Source: Bacteroidales bacterium
GTDB lineage: Bacteria > Bacteroidota > Bacteroidia > Bacteroidales > UBA932
Length of the DNA: 54,161 bases
Direction of reading: 5' to 3'
NCBI GenBank assembly: GCA_016281015.1
Contig: JAEEHS010000063.1
Location: 1 to 54,161, forward strand
The translations under genes and the position numbers were made by a program. Positions 51,523-54,161 of this stretch are shown here, in pieces (positions within the stretch are counted from its first letter, which is position 1; each line of letters begins with the position of its first letter). The notes beneath the pieces were generated by a model. The model made no database searches, was not told where the DNA came from, and saw only the letters and a list, made by a program, of their open reading frames with translations.

Positions 51523-52762
51523 TCCCTGGCTCTGGGTTCCCAGCCTTTATTTTACCGAGGGGGTTCCGTACTTTGTCGTGAACAGCATCTCGGTGATCCT
51601 GCTCAAGCGCCTGGGCATGGGCAACGCGTCCATGGCCGCGTGGACCAGCCTGCTGTATCTTCCCTGGCTGATCAAGCCTTTCTGGGGCCCCTTCGTGGAC
51701 CGGGTGAAGACCAAGCGCTGGTGGGTGCTGTCCATGCAGGGAGCCATGGTCCTGCTTTTTTTGGCGCTCGCGCTTTCACTGCCGAAGGGGATCGGCGCCG
51801 AGGTGGGCCTGTTCCGTTGGACCCTCCTGGTTTTCTCCCTGACGGCCTTTGTGTCAGCGACCCATGACATCGCCATCGACGGCTTCTACATGCTGGGCCT
51901 GAGCGGAAAGGAACAATCGCTTTTTGTCGGCATCCGGACGGCCTTCTACCGGCTGTCGAACCTCTTTGTCCAGGGCGGCGTGGTCGTGGTGGCGGGCGTG
52001 CTGGAGTTGCGGATGGGAAGTGTGCCGGAAGCCTGGCGGATGACCCTCGGGGGCCTTGCGCTCGTATGGGCCCTTTTCACGCTGTATCATAGCTGGGCCC
52101 TGCCCCGTCCCGCTTCGGACCGGAGCGTTACCCTCCGGCAGAATTTCTCCTCCTTCTTCCGGCGCAAAGGTGTCTGGGCGGGTCTGCTCTTTATCCTCCT
52201 GTACCGGCTTCCGGAGGCCCTGGCGCTGAAAATCGTGCCGGCCTTTCTGGTGGACCCGCGGGAAGCGGGCGGCATGGGCCTCAGTACGGTAGACTTCGGT
52301 CTGGTCAACAACACGGTCGGCGTGGTCGGCATTGTCGCCGGTGGCATCCTCGGCGGGGTGGTTGTCTCGCGCTGGGGCCTTCGCAAGGTGCTCTGGCCCA
52401 TGGCCTTGTCCCTGACCCTGCCCTGCGCCGTGTACCTGTGGATGGCGCTGGATCCCTCGCTGCCGCTGCCCCTCGTGGGCGCCTGTGTCGCGCTGGAACA
52501 GCTGGGCTACGGCTTCGGCTTCACCGCTGTCACGCTTTATATGATCCATCTTTCCGACGGACCCGGAAAAACGGCCCACTATGCCCTCTGCACGGCCTTT
52601 ATGGCGGCGTCCATGATGCTGCCCGGACTGGTGGCGGGCTATCTGGAAGAGGCCCTCGGTTACCGGGGATACTTCGCGCTGGTGCTACTGAGCTGCAGCG
52701 TTACCTTCGCCTCGCTCCTGTTGATTTACCGCAGTATTCCCGACGGCTTTGGCCGGGAGTGA
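51509..52762 (+). CDS. AmpG-like MFS permease (muropeptide transporter family)
   Basis: From ATG 51509 (MKRRNPWLWVPSLYFTEGVPYF) the protein has 417 residues and about 12 membrane helices. LYFTEGVPYF, LLYLPWLIKPFWGPFVDRV and ATHDIAIDGFYM are typical of the AmpG/PAT permeases that import anhydromuropeptides into the cytoplasm. It sits between a SpoIID fusion and a NamZ-like muramidase, which supports peptidoglycan recycling. The start is 14 bp inside the upstream gene. Confidence 0.87.
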   Translation: MKRRNPWLWVPSLYFTEGVPYFVVNSISVILLKRLGMGNASMAAWTSLLYLPWLIKPFWGPFVDRVKTKRWWVLSMQGAMVLLFLALALSLPKGIGAEVGLFRWTLLVFSLTAFVSATHDIAIDGFYMLGLSGKEQSLFVGIRTAFYRLSNLFVQGGVVVVAGVLELRMGSVPEAWRMTLGGLALVWALFTLYHSWALPRPASDRSVTLRQNFSSFFRRKGVWAGLLFILLYRLPEALALKIVPAFLVDPREAGGMGLSTVDFGLVNNTVGVVGIVAGGILGGVVVSRWGLRKVLWPMALSLTLPCAVYLWMALDPSLPLPLVGACVALEQLGYGFGFTAVTLYMIHLSDGPGKTAHYALCTAFMAASMMLPGLVAGYLEEALGYRGYFALVLLSCSVTFASLLLIYRSIPDGFGRE

Positions 52763-52796
52763 TGGAATATCGGCAAAAAAATGTAAATTTGCATCC

Positions 52797-54029
52797 GTGA
52801 AACGATTTCTGACCATTCTGCTGCTTGGGATGACGCTCTCCCTCCCGGCCCGGGTTCTCCCCGGCATCGAGGTGCTGGAGCGCTATGGCTTCGAGGAACT
52901 CAAGGGAAAGCGCGTCGGCCTGGTCACCAACCCCAGCGGGGTGGACCATTGCCTCCGCTCGACCATCGACATTCTCTTTGAGGCGCCTGAGGTTCAGCTC
53001 GTCGCGCTTTTCGGCCCGGAGCATGGCGTGAGGGGCGACGCCTGGGCGGGGGACCATGTCGCCGCCGCCACCGACCCCAAGACCGGCCTTCCGGTCCATT
53101 CCCTCTACGGGGCCACCCGCCAGCCCACCCCCGAGATGCTCAAGGGCATCGATGTCATGGTCTATGACATCCAGGATGTCGGTACGCGGAGTTATACCTT
53201 TATTTCGACCCTGGGCCTGGTGATGCGAGCCTGTGCGGAGCAGGGGATTGAGGTGATGGTCCTGGACCGTCCGAATCCCCTGGGCGGCGAGAAGGTCGAA
53301 GGCCCGCTGGTGGAGGACGGTTTCCATTCCTTCGTCAGCGAATTCAAGATTCCCTATGTCTACGGCCTGACGGTCGGGGAGCTGGCCGCCCTGATCAACG
53401 AAGAGGGGCTCAACTGCGGCCAGACGGGGGACAAGGCGCCGCTTCGCTGCCGCCTGACGGTCATCGCGATGCGCGGATGGCACCGGAACATGCTCTACAA
53501 GGACACCGGCCTGCCCTGGGTCCTGCCTTCCCCGAACATTCCCTCGATGGAATCCGCCATCGGCTATCCTTCCGCCGGCATCGCCGGGGAATTCGGCCAC
53601 CTGCATATCGGCGTCGGCTATACCATCCCTTTCCAGACCTTTGCGGCGGAATGGATCGATGCGGATGCCCTGAAAGACCGCCTGGAGAGTTACTGCATCC
53701 CCGGAACGGCCTTCCGGACCATCCACTACAAGCCCATCGCCGGCTCCCTCCAGGGGAAACTTATCCACGGGGTCCAGTTCTTCTATCCCGACTATGAGCG
53801 GGCGGTGCTGACCCTTACGCAATTCTATGTCATGCAGGCGGTGCAGGAGCTTTATCCGGAGCACAAGCCCTTCCCGATGAAGAAGACCCGGATGCTGGAT
53901 ATTGTCTGTGGTACGGATTATGTAAGAAAGGCTTTTGGGGAGCGGATGAAAGTGGAAGACATCGCGGCCTACTGGATGAAAGACGCCGCCGCTTTCAAGG
54001 AGCGCTCCGCCAAATATTATATGTATTAA
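52797..54029 (+). CDS. namZ: Exo-beta-N-acetylmuramidase, NamZ/DUF1343 family (GH171)
   Basis: The start is probably GTG 52797, giving a 410-residue protein with a signal peptide (VKRFLTILLLGMTLSLPARV). The DUF1343/NamZ signatures GKRVGLVTNPSGV, LFGPEHGVRG, VYDIQDVGTRSYTF and DRPNPLGG are present. NamZ removes N-acetylmuramic acid from the non-reducing end of peptidoglycan fragments outside the cytoplasm. The -7 word TAAATTTG (52784-52791) lies 5 nt before the GTG. Together with the AmpG-like gene this forms a peptidoglycan salvage group. Confidence 0.92.
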   Translation: MKRFLTILLLGMTLSLPARVLPGIEVLERYGFEELKGKRVGLVTNPSGVDHCLRSTIDILFEAPEVQLVALFGPEHGVRGDAWAGDHVAAATDPKTGLPVHSLYGATRQPTPEMLKGIDVMVYDIQDVGTRSYTFISTLGLVMRACAEQGIEVMVLDRPNPLGGEKVEGPLVEDGFHSFVSEFKIPYVYGLTVGELAALINEEGLNCGQTGDKAPLRCRLTVIAMRGWHRNMLYKDTGLPWVLPSPNIPSMESAIGYPSAGIAGEFGHLHIGVGYTIPFQTFAAEWIDADALKDRLESYCIPGTAFRTIHYKPIAGSLQGKLIHGVQFFYPDYERAVLTLTQFYVMQAVQELYPEHKPFPMKKTRMLDIVCGTDYVRKAFGERMKVEDIAAYWMKDAAAFKERSAKYYMY

Positions 54030-54047
54030 TTATCTAAAATCATTGCT

Positions 54048-54067
54048 GTCCACTAAAAGTTGTGGAC
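54048..54067. repeat. Inverted repeat at the edge of an AT-rich element
   Basis: GTCCAC (54048-54053) and GTGGAC (54062-54067) form a 6-bp inverted repeat around TAAAAGTT. It lies 11 bp beyond the end of the partial transposase-like frame and may be the terminal inverted repeat of an insertion sequence. Confidence 0.4.
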
Positions 54068-54078
54068 GTAGTTAAAAG

Positions 54079-54161
54079 TTAAAAATCAAACAATGTGGGT
54101 TCATAGAACCCGTCAAGTTCTTTGTCAATATTGAGGTTAGATTTGTTGAAGAGGTCTTCAA
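54079..54161 (-). CDS. C-terminus of a probable transposase, cut by the window edge
   Basis: On the minus strand an AT-rich frame reads EDLFNKSNLNIDKELDGFYE then PTLFDF and a TAA at 54081-54079. The tail and the base composition, strikingly unlike the GC-rich neighbours, fit the end of an insertion-sequence transposase. Only 26 codons are visible, so the family cannot be given, and another AT-rich gene is possible. Confidence 0.45.
   Translation of the reverse strand, partial: EDLFNKSNLNIDKELDGFYEPTLFDF

Overview
The window reads as a chromosomal segment of a GC-rich Bacteroidales (Bacteroidota) bacterium, probably from a gut or rumen lineage. The signs are promoters of the Bacteroidota type (TTG/TTTG, about 19-21 bp, then TAnnTTTG), almost no Shine-Dalgarno sequences except a perfect one in front of rpsU, and gene families typical of the order: heparinase II/III pairs with an SSS symporter, golvesin-domain amidase, CBM9-like protein, HU-CCDC81-like protein and DUF4922-SpoIID fusion. 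I cannot name the species.

Layout. 1-8.9 kb (minus strand): a catabolic locus of LacI-type regulator, FAD-dependent oxidoreductase, SSS symporter and two heparinase II/III paralogues, followed by an unlisted 43-codon gene and a fimbrillin-like lipoprotein cut by the window edge. The same composite operator lies before the regulator and before the heparinase pair. 9-12.8 kb (minus): OprP-like porin, acyltransferase, lipid kinase and metallophosphoesterase. 12.8-14.6 kb (plus): protein tyrosine phosphatase, purine nucleoside phosphorylase and two tRNA-Lys. 14.6-21.1 kb: a divergent SDR, then a plus-strand operon of TPR protein, condensation-like acyltransferase, AMP-forming ligase, acyl carrier protein and GH28 polygalacturonase. 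21-26.3 kb (minus): NfeD, flotillin, small XRE regulator and M16 protease, with two near-identical operators on the promoter. 26.3-32.1 kb (minus): ABC exporter, CBM9-like, VanZ-like and golvesin/amidase proteins.

32.2-33.3 kb and 43.6-45.1 kb are two non-coding repeat islands. They share three modules in the same order, and each ends downstream of a tRNA gene (Pro, Asn) on the opposite strand. The shared core has two hairpins with 10-bp arms and 15-nt loops at identical spacing in both copies. Between the islands lie an FNT-like channel, prmA, an AsmA-like protein, rpsU, a sirtuin, an ATPase and an EF-hand membrane protein, and a small divergent protein of unknown function. 45.4-54 kb (plus) holds a membrane-anchored HU-like protein, acyl-ACP thioesterase, AspT-type transporter, NUDIX hydrolase, then a peptidoglycan group (DUF4922-SpoIID fusion, AmpG-like permease, NamZ-like muramidase). 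The right edge enters AT-rich DNA with the C-terminus of a probable transposase.

The strongest candidates for something undescribed are the tRNA-linked modular repeat islands and the free-standing condensation/adenylation/carrier operon that ends in a polygalacturonase. All family calls come from reading motifs; no database search was possible.
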